A stretch of 64,000 bases of DNA from Halopiger xanaduensis SH-6 (GTDB lineage Archaea > Halobacteriota > Halobacteria > Halobacteriales > Natrialbaceae), in assembly GCF_000217715.1 (NCBI RefSeq), contig NC_015666.1:3050270-3114269 (forward strand). Reading direction: 5' to 3'. The notes beneath the pieces are model-generated. The model saw only the letters and a list, made by a program, of their open reading frames with translations. It did no database searches and was not told where the DNA came from. The number at the start of each line of letters is the position of its first letter. Position 1 is the stretch's first letter. Positions 51,188 to 60,850 of this stretch are shown piece after piece. The position numbers and the translations under genes were made by a program.

Positions 51188-52849
51188 ATGCGAGACGATA
51201 GCACAGAGAGCAGCCGATACTGCGATCGCAAGACGGTCCGGCGCCGGCCGGTTCTGGCGTCGCTTGGGGCGCTGGGGACCGCCGGCGCCGTCGGAATTGG
51301 TGCCGGAACCGCAAGGACGGCCGCTGAGACGACTCAGGATACCGACTGGGAGACCGCGGCCGAGGAACGTATTCAGGAGCACCGAACCGCCAACCTCGAG
51401 GTGGCGGTCACCGACGCCGACGGAAACGAACTCGACGGCGCCGAAGTCGAGGTGACGATGCAGGAACACGCGTACGACTTCGGGACGATGATCCACGCGG
51501 AGTTTCTCACGGAGGGGACCGAGTGGGGAAGCCCTCTCGAGGCGCCCGACGGCACGCCGTTCGACGAGGACGACCAGCAGCGGTACCGCGAGACCGTCGA
51601 CGAGTTGTTCAACACGGTCGTCCTCGAAAACCTCCACAAGTGGAACCAGTGGGAGGATAATCAGGAGATCGCCGACAACGCCGTCGACTGGGCGGTCGAG
51701 CGCGGTATGAACGTTCGCGGCCACGTCTGCCTGTGGGGCAACGTCGACGCCTGGGCGATTCCGGCCGACGTCGTCGAGGCAATGGGAATCGAGTGGGAAG
51801 CCGGCGGCGCGACCGACCCCGATCACGATCCGGAGTACGTCGTCGAGCGTGCGAACGAGCACATCGAGGAGATCATCTCCCACTACGGCGACGACGTCGC
51901 GGAGTGGGAGGTCAAAAACGAGGTCCTCCACGCGACGGCGATGATCGAGGCCGTCGAGGGCGAGGACGTCGATCCGGCCACCGCGGAGATCCTCGGCGAC
52001 TGGTACGAGAAGGCCGAGGCGGTCGCCGACGAGTACGACGTCGACATCGCCGTCAACGACTACAACGCGCTCGAGGGCGGCTACGACGACACCCAGGCCG
52101 AGTACGAGCGGCAGATCGACTACCTGGTCAACGAGCGCGGGGTCGACCTCGACGGGATCGGTTTCCAGTGTCACTTCGCCAACGATGAGACGCTGGAACC
52201 CGACGAACTCCTCGCCGACCTCGAGCGCTACGAGGGGTACGGTGCGGGCTTCCGGGCGACCGAGTTCGACACGTTCCAGGGCAACTGGGAGAGCCCCGAG
52301 GAACAGGGCGAGTACCTCCGGACGTTCCTGAAGACGTGGTTCAGCCACCCCGACACCGACTCGTTCCTCGTGTGGGGCCACTGGGACGGCGTGCACTGGG
52401 CGCCGGACTTCGACGGTTCCGACCCCGACGGCGTCCTCTTCGATCTGGACTGGAACCCCAAGCCGGCCCACGACTACTACACGGAGCTGGTCTTCGACGA
52501 GTGGTGGACCGACGAGACGGGCGAGACCGACGGCGGCGTCTACGAGACGCGCGCGTTCAAGGGCGAGTACGAGATCACCGTCCGCTACGACGGCGCGGAA
52601 ACGACGACGACGGCGACGGTTTCCGACGGCGGCGAGACCGTCGAACTCGCGATCGACGGCGGGTCGAGCAGCGGCGACTCGAGTGACGACGGTGATGACG
52701 ACGGGAGCGGTGGCGACGAGGACGGGGCCGACGGGAGCGAAGGAGCCGACGGCGACAGCGTTCCGGGTCTCGGCGTCGCCACGGGGCTTGCCGGTCTCTC
52801 GGGACTCGCCGGCTACGCCCTGCTGCGAGGCGATGAGGAAGAGTCGTAA
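51188..52849 (+). CDS. Surface GH10 endo-beta-1,4-xylanase, Tat-exported, C-terminally anchored
   Basis: 553 residues. The Tat signal is VRRRPVLASLGALGTAGAVG (about residues 18-37). An N-terminal Ig-like segment (LEVAVTDADGNELDGAEVEV) is followed by the GH10 barrel with the acid/base Glu245 (WEVKNE) and nucleophile Glu359 (ATEFDTF). After about residue 490 comes a Ser/Gly/Asp linker and a final PGLGVATGLAGLSGLAGYALL helix with an acidic end, like a variant archaeosortase (PGF-CTERM) tripartite tail with PGL in place of PGF. It would cut xylan at the cell surface. The barrel is more divergent than the neighbouring cytoplasmic GH10. Confidence 0.85.
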   Translation: MRDDSTESSRYCDRKTVRRRPVLASLGALGTAGAVGIGAGTARTAAETTQDTDWETAAEERIQEHRTANLEVAVTDADGNELDGAEVEVTMQEHAYDFGTMIHAEFLTEGTEWGSPLEAPDGTPFDEDDQQRYRETVDELFNTVVLENLHKWNQWEDNQEIADNAVDWAVERGMNVRGHVCLWGNVDAWAIPADVVEAMGIEWEAGGATDPDHDPEYVVERANEHIEEIISHYGDDVAEWEVKNEVLHATAMIEAVEGEDVDPATAEILGDWYEKAEAVADEYDVDIAVNDYNALEGGYDDTQAEYERQIDYLVNERGVDLDGIGFQCHFANDETLEPDELLADLERYEGYGAGFRATEFDTFQGNWESPEEQGEYLRTFLKTWFSHPDTDSFLVWGHWDGVHWAPDFDGSDPDGVLFDLDWNPKPAHDYYTELVFDEWWTDETGETDGGVYETRAFKGEYEITVRYDGAETTTTATVSDGGETVELAIDGGSSSGDSSDDGDDDGSGGDEDGADGSEGADGDSVPGLGVATGLAGLSGLAGYALLRGDEEES

Positions 52850-52861
52850 TCGGATCCCGAC

Positions 52862-53836
52862 CTACCGCTCCGCGAGCGCCGCTTTCACCGCATCGTAGGC
52901 TGGCTTCTCGTCGTACCGATCGTCGAACAGCAGCGGATCGCCGGTGTAGCGCTCGCCGAAGTCCTTGAAGCTGCGGAGCCAGGAACTGCCGTCGTGGACG
53001 CCCCACGTGACGAGCGTGTCACAGCCCGCGTCGCGGCAGGCTTCGACGACCTCGCGGTAGTAGTCGGCCTGAACCTCGTCGGCGTCGGCCGGCGCCTCGC
53101 CGGCGTGGAACGCCACGTCCATTTCGGTGATCTGCACGTCCAGACCGAGGTCCCGGAAGCGCTCGATGTTCTCGGCGATCGACTCGGGATCCGGGTGGTC
53201 GCCCAGCGCGTGCAGTTGGAGGCCGACGCCGTCGATCGGGACGCCGTCCGCGAGCAGGTCCTCGAGGAGGTCGTAGATGGCGTCGGACTTCTGGTTTACC
53301 TCGTCGGCGCCGTAGTCGTTGTAGTAGAGGTCGGCGTCGGTGACCTCGTCGGCCCAGCGGAAGGCGTCGGCGAGGTAGTCCTCGCCGAGCGCGTCGGACC
53401 AGACGGTCTCGCGCAGCGAGCCGTCGTCGGCGACGGCCTCGTTGACGACGTCCCAGGCGTCGATCTTCGCCCGGTAGCGGCCGGCGACGGTGTGGATGTG
53501 GTCGCGCAGGAAGGTTCGCAGTTGGTCGGGGGTGTAGTCCCAGGCCTGGAACCAGCCGGGCTTCTGGTTGTGCCACACGAGCGTGTGCCCGCGCACGTAC
53601 ATGTCGTGCTCCACGCCGAAATTGACGATCGCGTCGGCGTCCGCGAAGTCGTAGGTGTGACGCGACGGCCGGAGCGGCCCCATCTTCAGGGCGTTCTCGG
53701 GCGTCACCGCGTTGAACTCGTTTTTAGCGGTCTTCCAGTAGCTCGGGTCGACGCGAAGCGCGTCGGGATCGAGCGCGGCGCCGATCCGGAACTCGTTGCT
53801 ATCGGCGACTGTCCGAAGCGTTGACTCGGTAGCCAT
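52862..53836 (-). CDS. Cytoplasmic GH10 endo-beta-1,4-xylanase
   Basis: 324 residues, a single GH10 barrel with acid/base Glu133 (WDVVNEAV) and nucleophile Glu238 (ITEMDV). Other typical blocks are VTPENALKMGPL, RGHTLVWHNQKPGW and ETVWSDALGEDYL. There is no signal peptide: the chosen ATG 53836 starts directly before the barrel, and the frame upstream of it looks non-coding. It would cleave imported xylo-oligosaccharides in the cytoplasm. It is convergent with the surface GH10 gene, 12 bases apart. Confidence 0.92.
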   Translation of the reverse strand: MATESTLRTVADSNEFRIGAALDPDALRVDPSYWKTAKNEFNAVTPENALKMGPLRPSRHTYDFADADAIVNFGVEHDMYVRGHTLVWHNQKPGWFQAWDYTPDQLRTFLRDHIHTVAGRYRAKIDAWDVVNEAVADDGSLRETVWSDALGEDYLADAFRWADEVTDADLYYNDYGADEVNQKSDAIYDLLEDLLADGVPIDGVGLQLHALGDHPDPESIAENIERFRDLGLDVQITEMDVAFHAGEAPADADEVQADYYREVVEACRDAGCDTLVTWGVHDGSSWLRSFKDFGERYTGDPLLFDDRYDEKPAYDAVKAALAER

Positions 53837-53982
53837 CGTCTCGAACAGCGGTAACGAATCACATAAAACGTGTGGAATGCGGCAGGGTGGCACAACAGGT
53901 GGGCGCCAGCGCCGCGCCGCTCGAGCCCCTTGGTCGGCGCACAGGCGTAAGGGTTGTATGGCTGGTTTTCGAACCCTGTCCC

Positions 53983-54225
53983 ATGGGAACGACTGAGACG
54001 CAGCGTACGGTCGCAAAGTGGGGGATGCGCCTCTCCGTGCTGGTCGGCGCGCTCGGCCTCGTGTACTTCACGACGCGCGGAGAACTCGTGACGGGCGTCG
54101 TCGTCGGCGCGCTGTTCGGCGTCGGCAGCTACTGGGAGTACAAACGCCGGATGCGCGACCTCGATCGCGTGGACGCTGCGGAGCAGACGCGGGATCCGTT
54201 CGAAGAGCGAGAGCGTCGCCGCTGA
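53983..54225 (+). CDS. Small membrane protein (80 aa)
   Basis: It starts MGTTETQRTVAKWGMRLSVLVG. Two hydrophobic segments (about residues 13-30 and 35-50) are followed by a charged tail (YKRRMRDLDRVDAAEQTRDPFEERERRR). Function unknown. Confidence 0.6.
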   Translation: MGTTETQRTVAKWGMRLSVLVGALGLVYFTTRGELVTGVVVGALFGVGSYWEYKRRMRDLDRVDAAEQTRDPFEERERRR

Positions 54226-54250
54226 GTGGCTCGCCGACGCGTCGGCTCGG

Positions 54251-55333
54251 TCAGCGGTCGCGGAAGTACGGAACGATCTCGTCCTCGTAGTGGCGCAGCG
54301 TCTCGTCGAAGTCGCCAACCGGGATGAGAACCAGATTGTCCACGCCCGCGTCTGCGAAAGCCTCGATCCGCTCGATCGCCCGCTCGGGGTCGCCCGAGAT
54401 CGTGACTTCGTCGACCGCTTCCGCCGGGATCCGTTCGGCAGCCGAGAGCAACTGCTCCTCCTGCTCGTCGGTGAACGCCATGTCCCGCATGATCGGCGTC
54501 TCCTCGGCGATCTCCTCGTAGCCCATCTCGGCAAGCAGCGGGGGGCGGAGCGCGAGCGTCGTCCGGTTGCGTTCGACCGCGATCTCTCGAGCCTCGTCGG
54601 CGTCGTCGGTCACCGTCGTCGGCACCATCACCGCGCGGTCGATCTCCTCGGGATCGCGGCCCCTGTCTTCCGCAGCCGAGAGCACGCGCTCGAGGTCCGC
54701 GGCGTACTGGTCGGGCGAGTGGATCCACGGGAACCAGCCGTCGGCGACCGCGCCCGCGAAGCCGCGCATGCTGGGGCCGTAGCCGCCGACCCAGATCGGC
54801 GGGCGGGGATCCTGGACCGGCTTCAGTCCCATGTGGGCGTCCTCGAGGCCGTAGAAGTCGCCGTCGAAGGAGAACGGATCGTCGGCCTGCGAGTTCCAGA
54901 GGCCGTCGATCACTTTGACGGCCTCGACGAACTGCGAGAAGGGATCGTCCCACTCGATGTCGGTCATCGGCGTGAAGTTGAACGCTTCGCCGGCGCCGAT
55001 ACCCAGCGCCGCGCGGCCGTCGGTCATCCGGTCGAGGGTGACGGTGCTGTGGGCCAGTTCCGTCGGGTGGCGCCGCACCGAGTCGGTGACGCCGGGCATG
55101 ATCGTCGCGCGGTCGGTGTGCTGGGCGATCGCGCCGAGCACGGTGAAGGCCTCCCAGGGCGGATCGACGAGGAACTCGTCTGAGCCGGTCGGATGGAACA
55201 GGTGGTCGGGCAGCGTCAGCACGTCGAAGCCCGCTTCCTCGGCGCGTTGCGCTTGTTCGACGGTGCCGGTGACGTCGCCGTACGTGACAACCTGGCAGCC
55301 GAACTGCAGGTCGCTCGGATCGGTGCCGTTCAT
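54251..55333 (-). CDS. LLM-class F420-dependent oxidoreductase
   Basis: 360 residues of the luciferase-like (TIM-barrel) family. DVLTLPDHLFHPTG near the N-terminus, GVTDSVRRHPTELAHSTVTLDRMTDGRAALGIGAGEAFN, and WVGGYGPSMRGFAGAVADGW for coenzyme binding. Relatives reduce or oxidise with coenzyme F420, which haloarchaea make; F420-dependent sugar-phosphate dehydrogenases and methylene-tetrahydromethanopterin reductases both belong here. Its place between xylanase and uronate isomerase genes hints at a sugar substrate, but this is inference. Confidence 0.85.
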   Translation of the reverse strand: MNGTDPSDLQFGCQVVTYGDVTGTVEQAQRAEEAGFDVLTLPDHLFHPTGSDEFLVDPPWEAFTVLGAIAQHTDRATIMPGVTDSVRRHPTELAHSTVTLDRMTDGRAALGIGAGEAFNFTPMTDIEWDDPFSQFVEAVKVIDGLWNSQADDPFSFDGDFYGLEDAHMGLKPVQDPRPPIWVGGYGPSMRGFAGAVADGWFPWIHSPDQYAADLERVLSAAEDRGRDPEEIDRAVMVPTTVTDDADEAREIAVERNRTTLALRPPLLAEMGYEEIAEETPIMRDMAFTDEQEEQLLSAAERIPAEAVDEVTISGDPERAIERIEAFADAGVDNLVLIPVGDFDETLRHYEDEIVPYFRDR

Positions 55334-55392
55334 GGACGGGCGATTCGTCCACCCGCGGTAAATAGGTGGGCGGTTCCCCCGCCCGTATCCGT

Positions 55393-55401
55393 AGTTTTAT
55401 A
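55393..55401 (+). promoter_or_regulatory. TATA box of the uronate isomerase gene
   Basis: GTTTTATAG lies 26-34 bases before ATG 55427, supporting that start over GTG 55418. Confidence 0.55.
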
Positions 55402-55426
55402 GTCGATTCGACGGGACGTGACGCGT

Positions 55427-56791
55427 ATGAGCTTCCTCGACGAGGACTACTTACTCGAGACCGCGGCCGCCCGAGAGCTGTACGACGCGATCGCCGACCT
55501 GCCGATCGTCGACCCCCACACGCACGCCGACGTCGCCGAAATCGTCGAGAACGACGGCTGGGACGACATCTGGGAGGTCGAGGCCGCCACGGACCACTAC
55601 GTCTGGGCGCTGATGCGCAACTGCGGCGTCGACGAGGAGCTGATCACCGGGGACGCCGACAACCGGGAGAAGTGGACCGCCCTCGCCGAGGTGTTTCCGC
55701 AGTTCGCCGGTAATCCGACCTACGAGTGGGTCCACCTCGACCTCAAACGGCGGTTCGGTATCGAGAAGCCGATCTCCGCCGAGACGGCCGACGAAATCTG
55801 GGAAGAGACGAAGACCCAACTCGCCGCCGACGATATGCGCCCGCAGGAACTGCTCGCCGAGATGAACGTCGAGGTCGTCGGCAGCACGGACGACCCGACG
55901 GACGATCTCGAGTACCACGAGCGCGCGGTCGAGGAGGTCGAGGGCGTCGACATCGTCCCGACGTGGCGCGCGGATCGGGCCGTCAAGATCGAGCGTCCGG
56001 AATGGACCGACTTCGTCGCCGAACTCGAGGCCGCGACCGAGCTCGGCACCGACGACTTCGACGGCTTCCTCGCGGCGCTCGAGGCGTCCCACGACTACTT
56101 CGCCGAGCGGGGCTGTCGGGCCTGCGACCTCGGGATCGAACAGCCCGTCTCGCGGCCGGTCAGCGACGAACGCGCACGCGAGATCTATCAGCGGGGGATC
56201 GCAGGTGGCTCGCTCTCAGAGCGCGAGGTCGAGGATTTCCAGGCGTATCTCACCGAGTACATCGGCGAACTGAACGCCGCGAAGGGATGGGTCACGCAAC
56301 TGCATATCGGCCCCGTCCGCAACTACCGCGACTCGCTGTTCGAGCGGCTCGGCCCCGCCGCCGGCGGCGATATCTCGACGCAGGACGTCGATCTCGCGAA
56401 ACCGCTCGAGCACTTCCTCAACCGGTTCGACGACGAGATGAACATCGTCTGCTACACGATCGACCCGACCCACTACCCGACGATCGCGACGATCGCCCGG
56501 GTCTTCCCGAACGTGACGGTCGGCCCGGCCTGGTGGTTCAACGACAGCCCGTTCGGCATCGAAGGGCAACTCGAGTACGTCGGAACCGTCGAACTGCTCT
56601 CCCAGCACGCCGGCATGGTCAGCGACTCGCGAAAGCTCCTGTCGTACGGCTCGCGCTTCGAGATGTTCCGCCGCTCGTTGGCGAACGTCGTCGGCAATCA
56701 GGTCGACCGGGGGCAGGTGCCGACGGATGTCGCGCACGACCTCGTCGAGCGGCTCGCGTACGACCGACCGAAAGAACTGTACGGCTTCTGA
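55427..56791 (+). CDS. uxaC: Uronate (glucuronate) isomerase
   Basis: 454 residues of the UxaC family (amidohydrolase fold). It isomerises D-glucuronate to D-fructuronate or galacturonate to tagaturonate. The metal-site HTH is in VDPHTHADV (about residues 27-35). Other blocks are YEWVHLDLKRRFGI, STDDPTDDLEYH, VTQLHIGPVRNYRD and the C-terminal WWFNDSPFGIEGQL. TATA spacing supports ATG 55427. With GH67 in the same locus, glucuronate from xylan side chains is the probable substrate. The downstream reductase and dehydratase (UxaB/UxuB, UxuA) are not in the window. Confidence 0.92.
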   Translation: MSFLDEDYLLETAAARELYDAIADLPIVDPHTHADVAEIVENDGWDDIWEVEAATDHYVWALMRNCGVDEELITGDADNREKWTALAEVFPQFAGNPTYEWVHLDLKRRFGIEKPISAETADEIWEETKTQLAADDMRPQELLAEMNVEVVGSTDDPTDDLEYHERAVEEVEGVDIVPTWRADRAVKIERPEWTDFVAELEAATELGTDDFDGFLAALEASHDYFAERGCRACDLGIEQPVSRPVSDERAREIYQRGIAGGSLSEREVEDFQAYLTEYIGELNAAKGWVTQLHIGPVRNYRDSLFERLGPAAGGDISTQDVDLAKPLEHFLNRFDDEMNIVCYTIDPTHYPTIATIARVFPNVTVGPAWWFNDSPFGIEGQLEYVGTVELLSQHAGMVSDSRKLLSYGSRFEMFRRSLANVVGNQVDRGQVPTDVAHDLVERLAYDRPKELYGF

Positions 56792-56889
56792 AGACGGAGC
56801 GGCGGCTCCGCTTGCTTCACCTCGAGCGGGTGCGGGTGCAGGTGCGACAGGCGGCCGGGCTCACCGTTTCTCGTGCCGCGCGGTCGAGT

Positions 56890-58197
56890 TCAGACCGAGT
56901 CGAACGTCCACCGCTGGTGGGCTTCCCCGTTCCAGGTGTACTGCTGAACGTTGGCCCCGTCCTCGGTCGAGGCGTCCGAAACGTCGAGGGCTTTTCCGCT
57001 GTGGACTGGTTCGATGCGGTACTCGCCGTCGCCCTGGTCGCTGAGGTAGAACCGCTGGTTGTCGCCGCCGCCGTCCGAGTATTGCTGGACGTTCGCGCCG
57101 TCGTCGGTCGAGGAACTCTCGACGTCGAGGACCTTGCCGCTGTTGACGTTCTCGATGCGGTACTCGCCGCCGCCGGTGTCCTCGACGTTCCACTGCTGGT
57201 TCTCGCCACCCCAGTACTCGTACTGCTGGACGTTCGCGCCGTCGTCGGTCGACTCGTCCGCGACGTCGAGTCCCTTGCCGCTGTCGACGTTCTGGATGCT
57301 GTAGGTGCCGTCAGCAAGCGAGCCGGACGATCCGCCGCTACCGTCGTCGCTGTCCGATCCGTCGCCTCCGCCGCCGCCACCGCCGCCGCCACCGCCGCCG
57401 GACTCGCCGACCGTGACGCTCGAGCTCCCGCTGCTCTCGTAGCCTTCGGTAGCTAGGATCTGGTAGTCGTGAGACCCCATGTCCATGCCGTTGCTCTCCC
57501 ACGCGTCGAAGTGGTTGCCGGCGGTGATGGTGCCGCTGCTGCGGGTGGACTGCCGGACGCTCCAGTACTGCGGGAAGGTCGCCTCCCCTTCGATGGAGGG
57601 GGCGTTTTCCCGCAGCGACTCGTAGATATCGTAGGTGCCGCCGTCGCTGGTGACGGTACCCTTGTAGTCGTGTTCGGGTCGATAGCTGCCGTGGTTCTCG
57701 ATGATGTAGTACTCGACGAGCGGATCCGTCGTCCACCCGTAGAGACACAGGTACCCGTTGCTGCCCCCGTTGAACGAGGCCGAGTAGTCCACCTGTCTTC
57801 GCGCGCCGGTTTCCCAGCCCTTGCCGCAGACGAAGTTCCCCGTGTCGTTCCACTCGACGCTGTAGTCGCCGCCGGACTCGAGCGTCATGGTGACCGTCCC
57901 CTCCGAGTCGGTCCAGAACGAGTAGTAGTACCCCTCGTGGGTGCCGGTCTCGTTCGAGGTGACGTCTCGGGCGGCCGCGACCGGGTTCGCTACGGCTCCG
58001 ATGCCGAGGCCGGCCGCTGCGGTGGCCGAAACTGCCTTCATGTAATCGCGGCGGTCGAACTCCCGCGGACGCCTGTCGTCCGCGGCGACCGCATCGGTTT
58101 CGGTCGGTTCGTCGTCGCTGGTCCAGTTCTCGATCGCGTCGCTCTCGGTCAGTTCGTCGGTCGATACGTTCGTCTCGCGCGTATTGTCGTTCGTCAT
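56890..58197 (-). CDS. Secreted GH11 endo-beta-1,4-xylanase with ricin-type lectin domain
   Basis: 435 residues. A long polar N-terminus (1-45), Tat signal [22 protein letters not shown], then a GH11 jelly roll (about 85-265): [20 protein letters not shown], and catalytic Glu162 (VEYYIIEN) and Glu251 ([10 protein letters not shown]). A linker of 12 consecutive glycines plus Asp/Ser follows, and a ricin B-type trefoil with three SGK-x-LDV...QQY repeats (about 300-435), a carbohydrate-binding module of the CBM13 kind. It would cut xylan outside the cell. ATG 58197 is the chosen start; a GTG at 58284 has a TATA-like box at leaderless distance and is possible. Confidence 0.92.
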   Translation of the reverse strand: MTNDNTRETNVSTDELTESDAIENWTSDDEPTETDAVAADDRRPREFDRRDYMKAVSATAAAGLGIGAVANPVAAARDVTSNETGTHEGYYYSFWTDSEGTVTMTLESGGDYSVEWNDTGNFVCGKGWETGARRQVDYSASFNGGSNGYLCLYGWTTDPLVEYYIIENHGSYRPEHDYKGTVTSDGGTYDIYESLRENAPSIEGEATFPQYWSVRQSTRSSGTITAGNHFDAWESNGMDMGSHDYQILATEGYESSGSSSVTVGESGGGGGGGGGGGGDGSDSDDGSGGSSGSLADGTYSIQNVDSGKGLDVADESTDDGANVQQYEYWGGENQQWNVEDTGGGEYRIENVNSGKVLDVESSSTDDGANVQQYSDGGGDNQRFYLSDQGDGEYRIEPVHSGKALDVSDASTEDGANVQQYTWNGEAHQRWTFDSV

Positions 58198-58525
58198 CGT
58201 TCTATTGGTGATCGGATGGCGTCTCGTTCGTCCGATTCGCCGCGTCGTGTTTGACCCTCGGTACCGATCACCGAGGGTTGCCACGACACACCAATGGCCA
58301 ATGGCAATAGTTATTAACTTTTTCTAGAATTTAGTTATTAAAATTATAATACACTATCGTTGTCGGTATCGAACGAACGACCTCGACGACCGACGTTGGC
58401 GTCGTTCGATCGACAGCCGGCGGATCGACCGGGAGTTCGAGCGTGCCACGCTCGAGAACGGCCGTGTATCAGAAACCGCTCGCTGATCGGCGATAGACGC
58501 GAAAAAGACGGCTCGAGAGCTGTCG
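58198..58525. other. Intergenic spacer with AT-rich promoter core
   Basis: 328 bases between the GH11 start and the GH3 stop (both minus). The stretch 58300-58350 is very AT-rich with several TTATTAA-type boxes that could serve the GH11 gene. No gene is seen. Confidence 0.45.
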
Positions 58526-60850
58526 TTACTCCGCGTCGACCGACGTCTCCGTGAAGTACGTCCGCGCGGTCTTCGGGACCTGCTTCGTGTCCGTTACCTC
58601 GAGGTCGGCCGTTCCGACGATACCGTCGGCCGAGCGGCCGATGCGAATCTCGTATGGGCCTTCCTCGACGGCGAGGTTCATACTGAGATCGTGGAACGCG
58701 AGCTGGGTGGCCGACAGGTCGAACGCGACGCGCTTGGACTCGCCGGGCTCGAGCGAGACGCGCTCGAAGCCCAGCAGTTCCTGCACGGGCCGGGCCTGGC
58801 TCGCGTTCGTCGCCCGACCGTAGCACTGGACGATCTCGTCGCCGGCGCGGTCGCCGACGTTCGCGACCGTCACGCTCGCGGTGAACGAGCCGAGCGGCGT
58901 GACCGAGTCGGTCGAGAGCGAGACGTCGCCGTACTCGAACTCGGTGTAGCTCTCGCCGTGGCCGAACGGGTAGACCGGCTCGCTGTCGGTGTAGACGTAG
59001 TCCTTGTTCGCGGTGTTTTCCTTCCGGTTGTAGTAGACCGGCAGCTGCCCGACCGACTTCGGCAGCGAGACGGGGAGCTTTCCGGCGGGGTTGTTCTCGC
59101 CGAACAGCGTCTCGGCGATCGCCGTGCCGCCTTCGTCGCCCGGGAGCCATGCGTAGAGGATCGCGGGCGCTTCCGCGGCGATGTCCTCGATGGCGTGGGG
59201 CTTGCCGCTGACGAGGACGACGACGACCGGCGTGTCCGTCTCGAGCAGTTCCGCGACGAGTTCCTCCTGGACGCCGGGCAGGCCGAGGTGGGTCACGTCG
59301 CAGCCCTCGCCGCTGGTCGGGACGCTCGGCTTTTCCTCCTTCTCGGCTTCGACGTCGGAGAAGTCGACCGCAGAGCGCGCGCCGACGAACGCGAGCGCGA
59401 CGTCCGCGTCCGCGGCGGCGTCGGCCGCCGCGTCGAAGCCGTCGGTCGAGGGGCCGGAGATCGTACAGCCCTGTTCGTAGGTGACGTCGAGTCCGTCGCG
59501 GGCCTCGAGCGCCTCGAGCGGGGTGACGGCGTCGGCCTCGTACTCCTCCTCGGGGTAGTGGGCCGCGTAGGCGTAGTCGCCCATCAGCTCCTTCGGGTTG
59601 TCCGCCTTCGGACCGACGACGGCGACGTCGTCGACGTCAAGCGGCAGCAGGTCGTCCTCGTTCTTGAGCAGCGTCATCGACTGCCGGGCGGCCTCCCGAG
59701 TAACCTCGCGGGCTTCGTCGGTGTGGAACGCGTCTGCGGCCGCGTCCACGTCGACCGCGGGATCGTCGAAGACGCCCTTCCGGAACTTCTCCCGGAGGAT
59801 GCGGCGCACCGACTCATTCAGCGTCTCTTCCGCGAGGTCGCCCTCCTCGACGGCTTCGACGAGGTGTTCGCCGTAGTACTCCGTGTAGGGGAGTTCGACG
59901 TCGATCCCGGCCTCGAGAGCCTGGACGGCGGCTTCGGGTTTCGTGCTCGCGGTCTCGTGTTCGGTTACCAGGTGGCGGACGCTGTAGTAGTCGGAGACGA
60001 CGGTGCCGTCGAAGCCGAACTCGCCGCGCAGGACCTCGGTCAGGAGCCACTCGGAGTTGGCGCAGGGGACGCCGTCGAGGTCGTGGTAGGCGTTCATCAC
60101 CGACTCCGCGTTGGCCTCGCTGATGACTGCCTCGTAGGGGAACAGGTGGGTCTCCCGCAGTTCCCGCGGCCCGACGTTGAGCGAGGAGCGGTTCTTCCCG
60201 CCGTCGGTCGCACCGTGGCCGACGAAGTGTTTCAGCGTGGCCGAGATGCCGTCCGCGCGGCCGTCGCCCTGGAGTCCCGACACGTACGCCCGCGCCATCT
60301 CGGCGACCATGTACGGATCCTCGCCGAAGGTCTCCTCGACGCGCCCCCAGCGTAGATCGCGGGCGACGTCGAGCACCGGCGAGAGCGCGTGGACCGTGCC
60401 GATCCCCTCGAGTTCGCCGCGGATCGTCTCGGTAACGGTCTGTAGTAGCTCCGGATTCCAGCTGCTGGCCATCCCGAGCATCTGCGGGAAGGTCGTCGCC
60501 TCCGGCCCCATGTAGCCGCTGAGACACTCCTCGTGGGGAATCGCGGGAATTCCGAGGCGCGTCTCCTCTCGGAGGTAGGTCTGGAGTTCGTTCGTCACGC
60601 GTGCGGCCTCGCTCGGCGCGAGGCTCCCCTCGCCGCCGAGTCGCGTGAAGTGACCGATCCCGTGTGCGAGCCACTCGTCGACGGCGTCCCAGTCGATCTC
60701 GCCGTCCTCGTCGAGGAGTCGATCGGCGTTGACCGAACCCAACTGGGCGGCCTTCTCCTCTACGGTCATCCGCTCGAGGAGGTCTTCGACCCGGTTTTCG
60801 ACGGATTCCGATTCGTCCTGATACGCAGCGGTAGACAGCTCGGGTGTCAC
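58526..60850 (-). CDS. GH3 beta-xylosidase/beta-glucosidase
   Basis: 774 residues: GH3 N-terminal barrel with nucleophile Asp287 (VVSDYYSV) and LKHFVGHGATDGGKNRS; C-terminal GH3 sandwich (MTLLKNEDDLLPL, VVVLVSGKPHAI, WLPGDEGGTAIAETLFGENNPAGKLPVS); and a final fibronectin-III-like domain (from about residue 640). No signal peptide, so cytoplasmic. It would release xylose or glucose from the non-reducing end of short oligosaccharides. The start GTG 60850 fits a TATA-like box near 60877-60884 and removes a basic upstream stretch. Xylosidase versus glucosidase cannot be told; the locus favours xylosidase. Confidence 0.9.
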   Translation of the reverse strand: MTPELSTAAYQDESESVENRVEDLLERMTVEEKAAQLGSVNADRLLDEDGEIDWDAVDEWLAHGIGHFTRLGGEGSLAPSEAARVTNELQTYLREETRLGIPAIPHEECLSGYMGPEATTFPQMLGMASSWNPELLQTVTETIRGELEGIGTVHALSPVLDVARDLRWGRVEETFGEDPYMVAEMARAYVSGLQGDGRADGISATLKHFVGHGATDGGKNRSSLNVGPRELRETHLFPYEAVISEANAESVMNAYHDLDGVPCANSEWLLTEVLRGEFGFDGTVVSDYYSVRHLVTEHETASTKPEAAVQALEAGIDVELPYTEYYGEHLVEAVEEGDLAEETLNESVRRILREKFRKGVFDDPAVDVDAAADAFHTDEAREVTREAARQSMTLLKNEDDLLPLDVDDVAVVGPKADNPKELMGDYAYAAHYPEEEYEADAVTPLEALEARDGLDVTYEQGCTISGPSTDGFDAAADAAADADVALAFVGARSAVDFSDVEAEKEEKPSVPTSGEGCDVTHLGLPGVQEELVAELLETDTPVVVVLVSGKPHAIEDIAAEAPAILYAWLPGDEGGTAIAETLFGENNPAGKLPVSLPKSVGQLPVYYNRKENTANKDYVYTDSEPVYPFGHGESYTEFEYGDVSLSTDSVTPLGSFTASVTVANVGDRAGDEIVQCYGRATNASQARPVQELLGFERVSLEPGESKRVAFDLSATQLAFHDLSMNLAVEEGPYEIRIGRSADGIVGTADLEVTDTKQVPKTARTYFTETSVDAE

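Noticed and set aside
56890-57300. Tandem DNA repeat in the 3' end of the GH11 gene
   Set aside because: It is the threefold repeat of the ricin-type trefoil domain, a coding repeat rather than a mobile or regulatory element.
58691-60355. Open frame of 554 codons on the plus strand opposite GH3
   Set aside because: No domain content; GH3 catalytic motifs are on the minus strand.
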